DNA of 38,239 nucleotides. Source: Byssovorax sp. GTDB taxonomy: Bacteria > Myxococcota_A > Polyangia > Polyangiales > Polyangiaceae. Positions 15,816 through 23,622 of the stretch are shown piece after piece. The position numbers and the translations under genes are program-made. Location: positions 1 through 38,239 of the forward strand of contig JANYGI010000082.1 in the NCBI GenBank assembly GCA_025362495.1, read 5' to 3'. The first letter of the stretch is position 1, and each line of letters opens with the position of its first letter. The notes beneath the pieces are model-generated. The model saw nothing but the letters and a program-made list of their open reading frames with translations. It was not told the DNA's origin and ran no database searches.

Positions 15816-16577
15816 CTATTTCGTCGGCGGTTTGAGGGAGATCGTCACGGTGACGCCGACGGGATCCGCGGTCGGCGGGCCGATCGGTTTGTTCTTCAGC
15901 AGCACGCGGACACAGGCGGTCGCGTCGGGGCCAACGCCCTTTGCAGAGAGCACCTCGACGCCCTCGGCGCGCCCCCGGTTGCGCACGAGGAACTGGATCT
16001 TGATCGACCCCGTCGCGGCGGTGAGGCCGCCGTGATCGGCGACGCACTTCGCGATGTCGGCGGCGGCCTTCGTCAGGGCCTTCTCGGTGCGCGGGACCTC
16101 GCCATTTTCGAACTTGGGCGCGCCGATGTCGACGAGCGGCGGCGGGGCCGCGACGGCCGGCGGCGCGACAGGCGGCGGCTCGGGCGCCTTTGCGCTCGGC
16201 GCGGGCGCGTCGGTCGACGGCGGCGTGGGCTGCGGTTGCGGAGGTAGCCAGCCGGCGTCGCGCTCGTCGGGGGCGAGGCAGCGGACGAAGCCGCGATGAG
16301 GATCGGAGAGCTCGCCGTACGGGCAGCGCGGCGCTGCGCCGGGGCCTCCATCGGAGGGCGCGCCGGCGTCGGCGGATCGATCGGGCGCGTCGTGCTTGTC
16401 GCGGCGCGCGGCCTCGACAGCGTCGTCGCTCGCCGCGGTGGAGCCGGTGAGGGGCTCGACGATCGGCGCGGGTCCGCTCGCGGGCGCCGCGCCGGCGCAC
16501 GAAGCGAGGGCGGCGAGCCCGAGGGCGGAAGCCGTGAGGAGCTTGCCTCCCTTGGCTGAGAGGCTCTTCCTGTTCAT
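15816..16577 (-). CDS. Lipoprotein with AgmX/PglI-like C-terminal domain
   Basis: 253 residues from the ATG at 16577. The signal peptide ends in L-A-S-C27, then an acidic/Ala region and a Pro-rich stretch (about 115-155) that could span the periplasm. The C-terminal domain (about 165-250) has I-A-K-C-V-A-D-H-G, I-K-I-Q-F-L-V-R-N-R-G, V-G-P-D-A-T-A-C-V-R and a P-x-x-x-P-V-G-V-T-V-T ending. This matches the TonB-C-like domain in myxobacterial AgmX/PglI and related proteins, several of which are linked to gliding. It lies 46 nt downstream of pilQ on the same strand and may be read with the pilus operon. A role in motility or secretion is inferred. Confidence 0.72.
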   Translation of the reverse strand: MNRKSLSAKGGKLLTASALGLAALASCAGAAPASGPAPIVEPLTGSTAASDDAVEAARRDKHDAPDRSADAGAPSDGGPGAAPRCPYGELSDPHRGFVRCLAPDERDAGWLPPQPQPTPPSTDAPAPSAKAPEPPPVAPPAVAAPPPLVDIGAPKFENGEVPRTEKALTKAAADIAKCVADHGGLTAATGSIKIQFLVRNRGRAEGVEVLSAKGVGPDATACVRVLLKNKPIGPPTADPVGVTVTISLKPPTK

Positions 16578-16623
16578 GCGCGGTTCGTACACCGAGCCGC
16601 GCGCGCGGGCGAAGATCCGGGGA

Positions 16624-18936
16624 CTATTTCCCGAGCGCTTCGGCCCGGTTCACGATGCGGGGCGTGAGAAAGATGACGAGCTCGCTGCGGCTGTCCGAGG
16701 CGCGGCGGCGCTGGAAGAGCACGCCGAGGATCGGGATGTCGCCGAGCAGCGGGAGCTGGTCGAGGTTGCGGCCGGTGTTGCGCGTGAAGATGCCGCCGAT
16801 GACCGCCGTGTGGCCGTCCATGATCAGGAGATCGGTCTCGGCCTCGCGCTTGAGGATCGTCGGATCGCCGCGCGCCGAGGTCTGGTTGAAGTCCGGCTCG
16901 TCGCGGTTGATCCGCACGTGCATCGCGACGCTGCCGTCCGACGTGACGTGGGGCCGCACGATGAGCTGGAGCTTGGCTTCCTGGAACGTGGTCTGGACAC
17001 CCTGCGCGCTGATCTGCGAAAACGGGATCAACGTGCCCTGGCTGATGCGGGCCTCGCGGTTGTCGAGCGTGAGGATGCGCGGGCTCGAGATGATGCGGAG
17101 CATGCCGCTCGACTCGGCCGCGGAGAGGCGGACGGAGAGGTTGACCGCGTTGTTGATCGAGCCGAGGTTGAAGCCGATCGCGCCGCCTTGCCCGGTGCCC
17201 ACGGTGGCCGGGAGGTTGACGGCGAAGTTCGGCGTCGAGACCGAGTTCGAGAACGGCGAGAGGCCGGCCGTCGGCGTCTGCTGATCGCTGGCGCCGCCGA
17301 CGAGGCCGATCGACGAGGGGAACGCGATGCCGGTGGGGTTGCCCGTCGCGGCGCTGAACGTGGCGTCGCCGCCCCACTGGATGCCGACGTCGCGGAGGTA
17401 CTTGCTCGTGGCCTCGACGATGCGCGCCTCGATCAGCACCTGCGGCGTCTGCGTGTCGAGCGAGTGGACGAGCTCTTCGATCTGGTTGAGGTTGCCGGCC
17501 ACGTCGCGGGCGACGATGACGTTGGTGCGCTCGTCGACGGCGACCGAGCCGCGCGGCGACATCAGATCCTTGGCGCGCTCGACCAGCTCCTTGGCCTCGG
17601 CGTACGAGACGGGGATGAGGCGAGTCTCGACCGGCGCGAGCTGGAGCTCGCTCTTGCGCCGCGCGATGGCGAGCTCGCGCTCCTTGTTGAGATCGGCGAG
17701 GGGCGCGACGCGGATCATGTTGCCCTGGCGGATCATGCCGAGGCCCTTGGCCTGGAGCACGGTCTCGAGGGCCTGATCCCAGGCGACGTTGCTCATCTTG
17801 ATCGTCACGGTGCCGGTGACAGCGTCGGAGACGACGATGTTGACCTTGCCGACGTCGGAGAAGAGGCGGAGCACCTCGTGGACGGGAGAGTCCTTGAGAT
17901 CGAGGTTGATCCGGCGGCCGTTGAAGCGGCGCTGCTGGCTCGCCGTGGTCGGGAGGAAGGCGTCGGCCTGGTCGGCCTCGGTCATCGACTCGCGCGCGCC
18001 GGCCGAGGCCTCGAACGTCGTCTCGACGCGCGGGACCTCGCTGTCGAACGACGCTTCGCGAGCCACCGTGCGCGACTTCCGCGCGGCGCCGCCGTCGGAC
18101 GCGACGCCCGAGACCGCCGAGGGAACAGGCCCCGTCGAGAAGGTGTAGACGATGGCGTTGCCCTCGCGCGCGGCCGTGCCGGACGCGTCGGAGGCGCGAT
18201 CGATCTCGAGGACGACGTGGTTGGGATCGCTGTTCTTGCGGTAGGTCGAGACGGCATGAACCGGCCCGCCGAAGGCCCCGGTGTCGAGCTTGCGCTGGAG
18301 CGACTCGGGGAGGCGAACGCCCGTCAAATCAAGCGTGGATCGACCGGTCTTGCCCTCGCCCGCGGAGAAGTCGGCGGGGCCCGAGAGCTCGACGATGATC
18401 CGATCGCGCGAGGGCTGGTGCTCGAAGCGAACGTCGGTGAGCGTGGCCGCCTCGGCCTTCGCCAGCGCCTTGCCAGTCGCGCGCGCGGGGGCGGTACCCA
18501 TCGGCGCCGTTTTGTCCGCCGAGACGAGGCCGACCTGGAGGCCGTCGGGGCCGGCCGAGATGCGGTATTCGGCCTGGTGCGCGAGCTGGATCAGGATCCG
18601 CGTGGTCGTCTCGCCCTGCCCCTGCTGGCGGAAGGCCTGGGTCATCACGCCGGCAACGACGGGGTTACCCTTGGTGATCGCCGCGGGCGCGCCCTGCACG
18701 TCGGCGGTGTCGAGATCGACGATGAGCCGCATCCCGCCGTCGGCGACCCGGGCCGCGAAATGCGGGGAGCCCGTCGTGGCGATCGTGATCTCGGCCGCCC
18801 CTTCGCGCGGGGACGAGAGCGTCACATTCTTCACGTGGAGCGGCGCGGCCGCGGCGGGGATGGCCGCGGACAGCACGCTCACGAGCAAGGCGAGGCCGAC
18901 GGGGCATCGGCGCGCGCGGACCAGTTGAATCTTCAT
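16624..18936 (-). CDS. pilQ: Type IV pilus outer-membrane secretin PilQ
   Basis: 770 residues from the ATG at 18936, which has GGGAG five bases upstream. Signal peptide about 1-31; two AMIN-like beta-domains at about 33-140 and 165-270 (peptidoglycan or pole anchoring); a Ser/Ala/Glu-rich linker about 275-335; the STN domain at about 340-405 (I-N-L-D-L-K-D-S-P-V-H-E-V-L); an N1/NolW domain about 435-495; and the secretin barrel about 498-762 with V-L-I-E-A-R-I-V-E and the C-terminal P-x-L-G-D-I-P-I-L-G block. It forms the outer-membrane pore for the pilus. Shorter than the roughly 900-residue Myxococcus protein. It is preceded by pilMNOP and separated from pilP by 96 nt. Confidence 0.96.
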   Translation of the reverse strand: MKIQLVRARRCPVGLALLVSVLSAAIPAAAAPLHVKNVTLSSPREGAAEITIATTGSPHFAARVADGGMRLIVDLDTADVQGAPAAITKGNPVVAGVMTQAFRQQGQGETTTRILIQLAHQAEYRISAGPDGLQVGLVSADKTAPMGTAPARATGKALAKAEAATLTDVRFEHQPSRDRIIVELSGPADFSAGEGKTGRSTLDLTGVRLPESLQRKLDTGAFGGPVHAVSTYRKNSDPNHVVLEIDRASDASGTAAREGNAIVYTFSTGPVPSAVSGVASDGGAARKSRTVAREASFDSEVPRVETTFEASAGARESMTEADQADAFLPTTASQQRRFNGRRINLDLKDSPVHEVLRLFSDVGKVNIVVSDAVTGTVTIKMSNVAWDQALETVLQAKGLGMIRQGNMIRVAPLADLNKERELAIARRKSELQLAPVETRLIPVSYAEAKELVERAKDLMSPRGSVAVDERTNVIVARDVAGNLNQIEELVHSLDTQTPQVLIEARIVEATSKYLRDVGIQWGGDATFSAATGNPTGIAFPSSIGLVGGASDQQTPTAGLSPFSNSVSTPNFAVNLPATVGTGQGGAIGFNLGSINNAVNLSVRLSAAESSGMLRIISSPRILTLDNREARISQGTLIPFSQISAQGVQTTFQEAKLQLIVRPHVTSDGSVAMHVRINRDEPDFNQTSARGDPTILKREAETDLLIMDGHTAVIGGIFTRNTGRNLDQLPLLGDIPILGVLFQRRRASDSRSELVIFLTPRIVNRAEALGK

Positions 18937-19032
18937 CGCTCTCCCGCTGGATGACGGCTCTGTCGTCACCGGGGGCGAGCCTAGATCGGCGGCCCCGAAC
19001 GGGCCCAATTCGTGGCGGAGTTTTCCGCGGCG

Positions 19033-19698
19033 CTACCGGTTGCCGGCCTTCTGGCCAGCCTCTTCCTCCGGCGTACGGAGGGCGATCACCCGCGTGGTAG
19101 GCGGGATTTCGGGGTGCGACGGGTCCTCGCGGATGAAGACGACGTCCCCGTCGCGGATGCGGTCGACGCGCCAGTTGACGGCGACGTCGGTGCCAGTCGG
19201 TCCGCCCGCGTGGACGAGCTCGGACTTGCCCACGAAGTCGCCGACCTTGGCGACCCAGCCGAGCGCGCCCGGATCGATCAGCAGCGCGCGCGACGGCGAG
19301 CCGAGGACGATGCCCACGAGCTTGAGCTCGTCGAGCGCGTACCGATCGACGAGGACCTTGCGCTGGAGGACGCTGTGCGACGCCGCCTGCTGCACGAAGA
19401 CCTGGACGAAGCTGCGGAACGGATCGCGGCTCTGATCGGTCTCGGCGAAATCGCGCTCCTGGAACTCGCGCAGCGGGAGCGCGGGGAGCTTCGAGGCGAC
19501 GGGCGCGCCGGCGTCGGCGTCAGCCGGCGCGGCCGCGACGGGCGCGGGCGCGGGCGCGACGATGCCGCCCACCGGCGCGGCGGAGCCGGGGCGAGTGATG
19601 CCGCCCGCGGGCGGATCGCTGCCGCACGCCGCGAGCGCCGTCGCCAGCGGCAGCGCGACGAGCGCGGAGAAGAGGCGGTGCCGGACGGTGCGCTTCAA
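19033..19698 (-). CDS. pilP: Type IV pilus inner-membrane lipoprotein PilP
   Basis: 221 residues from a TTG at 19698, whose bases overlap the pilO stop as TTGA. A GGAG/AAGG ribosome site precedes it and no other start would keep the signal peptide. The signal ends in A-L-A-A-C25. An Ala/Pro-rich linker (about 28-75) leads to the PilP beta-domain (about 85-205): F-x-x-x-D-Q-S-R-D-P-F-R, L-D-E-L-K-L-V-G-I-V-L, A-L-L-I-D-P, V-A-K-V-G-D-F-V-G and the closing I-R-D-G-D-V-V-F-I-R-E-D. PilP bridges the PilNO ring to the secretin across the periplasm. Rare-codon start plus overlap suggests its level is set by PilO translation. Confidence 0.93.
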   Translation of the reverse strand: MKRTVRHRLFSALVALPLATALAACGSDPPAGGITRPGSAAPVGGIVAPAPAPVAAAPADADAGAPVASKLPALPLREFQERDFAETDQSRDPFRSFVQVFVQQAASHSVLQRKVLVDRYALDELKLVGIVLGSPSRALLIDPGALGWVAKVGDFVGKSELVHAGGPTGTDVAVNWRVDRIRDGDVVFIREDPSHPEIPPTTRVIALRTPEEEAGQKAGNR

Positions 19699-20333
19699 TG
19701 CCCTTCTCCTGGTGCGGCGCCGGGGCGTCGCTTCGCTGCGGCCTCGCCCGGCCGGCTCGATCGGAACGCGGTGGCGAGGCACTCGACCTCGACCTGGACC
19801 TCGTCGCCGCTGGTCTTCGGGTTCTTGATGTGGATGTCTTCCACGTTGATGATCCGATCGAGCTGGCCGACGCCGTGGAAGAACTTCGCGACCTGGTGGA
19901 ACTTGCCCGCCAGCGTGAGCTTCATCGGCACCTTGGCGTAGAACTCTTGCGGCTGCTCTTCCATCGGCGTCCACGAGGTGAGGTTGACGCCGGAGAGCGT
20001 GGCCACCCCTTGCAGCGCCGCGAGGAACGCGGGCGTCTCGGGATCGTCGGGCAGGATCTTCTTCTGCTCGAGGGCGAGCTGCTCGCGGCGCGTCTTCTCG
20101 TCGAGGTCCTTCTGGTACTCGGCCTTCGACGTCTCGGCCTTGTCGAGCTGCGCCTCCAGGCTGTGCTGGCTGTTCTGCGCCGACTCGATCTCGGTCTCGA
20201 GATCGCCGTGAAAAATCACGAAGTAGACGATGCCGACGAGGAAGAAGAAGAGGAAGCCGACGCCGACCTTGGCGATGGGCGAGAGGCGGTCGAGCGTGGA
20301 GCCGCCCGCCGGGGCCTGGGGCTTGGGGGCCAT
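19695..20333 (-). CDS. pilO: Type IV pilus alignment protein PilO
   Basis: 212 residues, starting one base after the pilN stop (TGAGATG). A short Pro-rich cytoplasmic tail is followed by one membrane helix (about 22-41), a coiled-coil rich in Glu/Lys/Gln (about 45-95) and a ferredoxin-like periplasmic domain (about 100-190) with P-M-K-L-T-L-A-G-K-F-H-Q-V-A-K-F-F and I-I-N-V-E-D-I-H-I typical of PilO. It dimerises with PilN to form the inner-membrane alignment ring that carries PilP and PilQ. The tail (about 192-212) is Arg/Ala/Gly-rich, beyond the core domain. Confidence 0.94.
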   Translation of the reverse strand: MAPKPQAPAGGSTLDRLSPIAKVGVGFLFFFLVGIVYFVIFHGDLETEIESAQNSQHSLEAQLDKAETSKAEYQKDLDEKTRREQLALEQKKILPDDPETPAFLAALQGVATLSGVNLTSWTPMEEQPQEFYAKVPMKLTLAGKFHQVAKFFHGVGQLDRIINVEDIHIKNPKTSGDEVQVEVECLATAFRSSRPGEAAAKRRPGAAPGEGH

Positions 20334-20334
20334 C

Positions 20335-20979
20335 TCAGTACCTGACCTTCAGTTGCAGCGCGAAGTTGACGACCTCGAGCTTGGCGTTCTTCTCGGCCTC
20401 TTTTTTCCCGGGGAGCAGCGTCACGTCGTAGAAATACGACGAGAGCTTGAGGCGCTGCGCGAGCTCGGCGACGTCGTTGCCGTCGCGCGCGAGGCCCTCG
20501 AAGCGCACGGTGCGCTCCGACTCGAGGTAGCTCGTGAGCCAGAGCCGGCGGCTGTCCCACCCGGGGAAATACACCAGGTTCGGGTTCTCGCGCCGCAGCG
20601 TGGCGAGGCGATCGGGATCCGTCGTCGGGCCCTTGCCCGGCGTGAGGAGCTGCGCGAGCTCGAGCAGCACGGCCGTGGGGCCGCTGCGCGCCGACTGCAG
20701 CTTGGCGATCGCGTCCTCGCGCGCGCGGAGGAGCGCGAGCGATTTCTTGATGTCCTCGTGGTTCGAGACCAGCTTGTTGATGTCGGTGATCTGCCCCTGG
20801 ATGCGGGCGTTCTTGGCCTTCTGATCGGCGAGCTCTTCGCGCTTCTTCTCGTAGAACAGGAAGAGCGCGACGACCTCGACGACGAGGACGCCAGCGACGA
20901 TGAGGAGCCAGCGCTGGCTCTGCTGAGGCGCGGCGGAGCGGGCCCCGCGCTTCTGCGGAAGGAGGTTTACCCTGATCAC
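20335..20979 (-). CDS. pilN: Type IV pilus assembly protein PilN
   Basis: 214 residues from a GTG at 20979 that overlaps the pilM stop as GTGA. The conserved cytoplasmic N-terminus I-R-V-N-L-L-P, which docks into a groove of PilM, is followed by a membrane helix (about 23-42), a coiled-coil (about 45-95) and a ferredoxin-like periplasmic domain (about 110-205). It pairs with PilO and connects the cytoplasmic PilM ring to the periplasmic alignment complex. The frame continues upstream through pilM, but the GTG before I-R-V-N is the only sensible start. Confidence 0.94.
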   Translation of the reverse strand: MIRVNLLPQKRGARSAAPQQSQRWLLIVAGVLVVEVVALFLFYEKKREELADQKAKNARIQGQITDINKLVSNHEDIKKSLALLRAREDAIAKLQSARSGPTAVLLELAQLLTPGKGPTTDPDRLATLRRENPNLVYFPGWDSRRLWLTSYLESERTVRFEGLARDGNDVAELAQRLKLSSYFYDVTLLPGKKEAEKNAKLEVVNFALQLKVRY

Positions 20980-22037
20980 ACGCGCCTCTCTCGATCTTTC
21001 CGCATCGCCAGCCCGAGCGCCACGGAGAACTGCGCGACGCGGGCCCGTAAGAGCTCCTGGCTGACCTCTTTGGCTTCGACGCTGATGCGCTCCATCGGCT
21101 GGAGCACCTCGACGGCGACGCGCGATCGACGGCCGATGGCCTGCGCCAGGGCCGGCAAATTCGAAGTGCCGCCGGTGAGGTAGATGCGGTGCATCTCGGG
21201 CTCGCCGCTCGTGGCCATGAAGAAGTCGAGCGAGCGCTGGATCTCGCCGGCGATGGAGTCGCTCACCGTCTCGATCACCTGGTGCACCTGTGCGGGCACG
21301 GCGCCCGCGTCGGCGCTGACGCTGGCGCACTTGAACTCTTCGGCCTGATCGAACGACACGTTGAGCTGCCGCTGGATCTGCTCGGTGATGTAGTTGCCGC
21401 CGTTGGCGATGTCGCGCGTGAAGGCGCTGGCGCCGCGCGAGATGATGTTGATCGACGCCAGGCTCGCGCCGACGTTGATGATCGCGAACGTCTGATCCGG
21501 CGGGATCCCCCGGCTGAGCTCGAAGAGGTTCTGCACGGTGAAGGCGTCGATGTCGACGACCATGGGCTTGAGCTTCGCGGAGCGGGCGATCTGCGTGTAG
21601 TCGTTGATCTCGTCGCGCTTCGCCGCCACGAGCAAGAGGTCCATCTGGCCGGCCTCGGGGCGCCGGCGCAGCACCTCGTAGTCGACGTGAACATCCTTGA
21701 TGTCGAAGGGGATGTGCTGCTCCGCCTCCCACTGGATCTGCTCGTCGAGCTCGGCTGCCGTCATCATCGGGACCGAGATCTTGCGGATGATCACCGCCTG
21801 GCCGCTGATGCTGAGGGCGATCTCTTTCTGGCGGATCTTGGCCTCGCTGAAGGCGCGACCCAGCCCCTCGATCACGGCCTGCGCGTTCATCACGTGGCCG
21901 TCGACGATCGACTGCGGGGGGAGCGGCGTGTAGCCGAGGCGCACGAGCCCATAGCCTTTTCGGCTCTCCTTCAACTGACACACCTTTATCGAGCTCGATC
22001 CGATATCGACCCCGATCAGGTTCTTGCCTTCGGACAT
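20976..22037 (-). CDS. pilM: Type IV pilus actin-like ATPase PilM
   Basis: 353 residues from the ATG at 22037, with GGAG four bases before it. An in-frame start 24 codons upstream would add residues that do not fit the family. The actin/FtsA-type fold shows L-I-G-V-D-I-G-S-S-S-I-K-V near 7-19, a second phosphate-binding segment around I-N-V-G-A-S-L-A-S (about 190-198), and the adenosine motif Y-L-T-G-G-T-S-N-L-P near 294-303. PilM forms a cytoplasmic ring around the PilN tails in the pilus machine. It is first of pilMNOPQ. Its leader holds a strong hairpin and a terminator-like element. The motor and pilin genes are not in this window. Confidence 0.96.
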   Translation of the reverse strand: MSEGKNLIGVDIGSSSIKVCQLKESRKGYGLVRLGYTPLPPQSIVDGHVMNAQAVIEGLGRAFSEAKIRQKEIALSISGQAVIIRKISVPMMTAAELDEQIQWEAEQHIPFDIKDVHVDYEVLRRRPEAGQMDLLLVAAKRDEINDYTQIARSAKLKPMVVDIDAFTVQNLFELSRGIPPDQTFAIINVGASLASINIISRGASAFTRDIANGGNYITEQIQRQLNVSFDQAEEFKCASVSADAGAVPAQVHQVIETVSDSIAGEIQRSLDFFMATSGEPEMHRIYLTGGTSNLPALAQAIGRRSRVAVEVLQPMERISVEAKEVSQELLRARVAQFSVALGLAMRKDRERRV

Positions 22038-22060
22038 GCGGCTCCGGTGCTCGCAGCAGT

Positions 22061-22083
22061 GGGTCCCCTGAATGCAGGGGCCC
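22061..22083 (-). promoter_or_regulatory. Hairpin in the pilM leader
   Basis: CCCCTG (22065-22070) and CAGGGG (22075-22080) pair across a 4-base loop, and GGG (22061-22063) can pair with CCC (22081-22083) across one unpaired T. In the minus-strand mRNA this stable stem ends 23 nt before the pilM ATG, so it could affect ribosome access or mRNA stability. There is no U-tract, so it is not a terminator. Function is inferred. Confidence 0.4.
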
Positions 22084-22112
22084 GGGTTCGGGGTCGCGAA
22101 CGACTCCATCGT

Positions 22113-22148
22113 GAAAAAAGAGGCTGACCGGGCACGTCCGCCAGGCCT
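22113..22148 (-). terminator. Weak terminator- or attenuator-like element upstream of pilM
   Basis: In minus-strand RNA an imperfect stem (AGGC and UGGC pairing with GUCA and GCCU, one bulged base) is followed directly by CUUUUUU (six Us opposite the A-run 22114-22119). That is the layout of an intrinsic terminator. It lies in the probable pilM leader, so it could attenuate pilus expression, or just end antisense reads from upstream. The stem is short. Confidence 0.3.
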
Positions 22149-22161
22149 CCTTTCATGCGCT

Positions 22162-22175
22162 TGACAAGCTTGTCA
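22162..22175. promoter_or_regulatory. Perfect 14-bp palindrome between pilM and LysM hydrolase gene
   Basis: TGACAAG-CTTGTCA is a perfect inverted repeat in the divergent region between pilM (start 22037) and the LysM hydrolase (start 22265). Such symmetric sites usually bind a dimeric regulator and here could control both directions. No sigma-70-type -10 lies at the right distance from the overlapping TTGACA. Regulator unknown. Confidence 0.4.
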
Positions 22176-22264
22176 TCGGCGCCGAGCCCCGGCCAAGATT
22201 CCGCTTTACCTTCGGCCGACGAGCGCTTATCGAAGTGCGCGTTCGTCGCCTCGAACCCGCCTGC

Positions 22265-23296
22265 ATGACGCTCCCTCTCGCCCGCGTTTTTCCGCCGCTC
22301 TGCGCCGCGATCCTCCTCGCGCTGGCTCCGGCCCATGCCGACGCCGCCGAGATCGTGCACGTCGTCGCGAGGGGGCAGACGCTCGGCGCGATCGCGCGAA
22401 AGTACCACGTCCCCGTCGCGGCCCTGCGCGAGGCCAACGGCCTGAAGAGCTGGCAGCAGATCCACCCGGGGCTGTCGCTGACGATCCCGTCGGCTGGCGG
22501 GCCCGCCGACGCGAAGAGCAAGCCCGACCCGAAGGCCAAGGCCGATCCGAAGGGCAAGCGCGAGCCGAAGGGCAAGGCGCCCGCGTCGATCGACGCCCCG
22601 GAGAAGCCCGAGAAGGCCGCGAAGGGCGCCAAATCGCGGAAGGAAGAGGCGAGCGAGAAGGCCGAGGCGCTGGCGCACCCGCCGAAGCGACCGGGCTTCG
22701 TGCGGATGCTGAGAGGCTCGGAGAAGCTCGAGGCGCAGCTCCTCACGCGACGCGGGAAGCTCGTCCCCGCGGCGCTCCCGGGCCTCGGCCGCGTGCTTCG
22801 CTACTACCCGACCAACGAGAAGATCGCGATCGATCCGCGCCTGGCGACGCTGATCGGCCTCGTCAGCGATCACTTCGGCGGGCGCACGATCCACATCACG
22901 AGCGGCTACAGGCCCTACTCGCCGGTGCAGTACGCGCCGAAGTCGAACCACAACCTGGGCCGCGCGATGGACTTCTCGATCGAGGGCGTGCCGAACACCG
23001 CACTCCGGGACTTCTGTCGCACGTTCCACAACGCGGGCGTTGGTTACTATCCGAACGGCACGTTCGTTCACCTGGACGTCCGATCGGCAAAGACCACCTG
23101 GGTCGACTACTCCCGCTCCGGCGAGGCCCCACGTTACGAGTCAGGCGCCCCACCGGCCCCTGGTGACGACACGAGTGGCGATGGTGAGCCGCACGGCGGC
23201 GCCCAGCCGGTGTCCGGCGGCGGAGAGCCTGCCCCCGGGTCCGTGGAGCCCCAGGCAGCTCCCATGCAACCTGTTGATTTTACAGGCGGAAACTAG
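22265..23296 (+). CDS. Secreted LysM + M15/DUF882-like peptidoglycan hydrolase
   Basis: 343 residues from the ATG at 22265 (a GTG ten codons upstream is possible), chosen because the signal peptide starts there (cleavage after A-H-A-D-A near 27). A LysM peptidoglycan-binding domain spans about 30-75 (V-H-V-V-A-R-G-Q-T-L-G-A-I-A-R-K-Y). A Lys/Pro/Ala linker follows at 84-145. The catalytic domain (about 175-285) has S-N-H229-N-L-G-R-A-M-D236-F and T-F-V-H269-L-D271, the zinc ligands of the YcbK/M15 DD- or LD-endopeptidase group. The tail (about 290-343) is Gly/Pro-rich. It should act on wall peptide bonds in the periplasm. It is divergent from pilM, so it may help the pilus complex through the wall; this is inferred. 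Confidence 0.88.
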   Translation: MTLPLARVFPPLCAAILLALAPAHADAAEIVHVVARGQTLGAIARKYHVPVAALREANGLKSWQQIHPGLSLTIPSAGGPADAKSKPDPKAKADPKGKREPKGKAPASIDAPEKPEKAAKGAKSRKEEASEKAEALAHPPKRPGFVRMLRGSEKLEAQLLTRRGKLVPAALPGLGRVLRYYPTNEKIAIDPRLATLIGLVSDHFGGRTIHITSGYRPYSPVQYAPKSNHNLGRAMDFSIEGVPNTALRDFCRTFHNAGVGYYPNGTFVHLDVRSAKTTWVDYSRSGEAPRYESGAPPAPGDDTSGDGEPHGGAQPVSGGGEPAPGSVEPQAAPMQPVDFTGGN

Positions 23297-23622
23297 ACCG
23301 CACGGGCAATTACCTCGTCGCCGGCGGGCACATCGGGGTCAGCAATGACCTGCCCTCCGGCGCTCGCGAGGGCGGTCGTGTCGGCCTCGGGTCGACGCGC
23401 GGCGACGCTATCCTGGAACGCTCGGAACGCCTGGAGCAAATCGCGTGTGCGTGATCGCCGAGACAGCGAATCTCAACACATGAGCAGCGGTTTGCCAAGC
23501 GCATCTGCGACGGCGCTGATCATGGTCGGCGTCACCACCTCGACCCCCGAAGCCTCGCTCGTGCCGACCTCACCCGCCGCGCTTGCCGCCCTTCACGAGC
23601 CGCCCGCGCAGTCGACGCCTGC
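23297..23622. other. 326-nt region without a confident gene
   Basis: This lies between two convergent genes. I see no promoter, terminator or RNA gene. Two short stretches look faintly coding: on plus, a frame ending at a TGA near 23455 with T-G-N-Y-L-V-A-G-G-H-I-G-V-S-N; on minus, a frame ending near 23475 with V-V-T-P-T-M-I-S-A-V-A-D-A-L-G-K. Neither has a start or a recognisable family. They may be gene debris or chance in G+C-rich DNA. Confidence 0.3.

Noticed and set aside
16396-18954. 852-codon plus-strand open frame opposite pilQ
   Set aside because: Composed of Arg, Asp, Glu and Val repeats typical of the complement of G+C-rich genes; pilQ on minus is certain.
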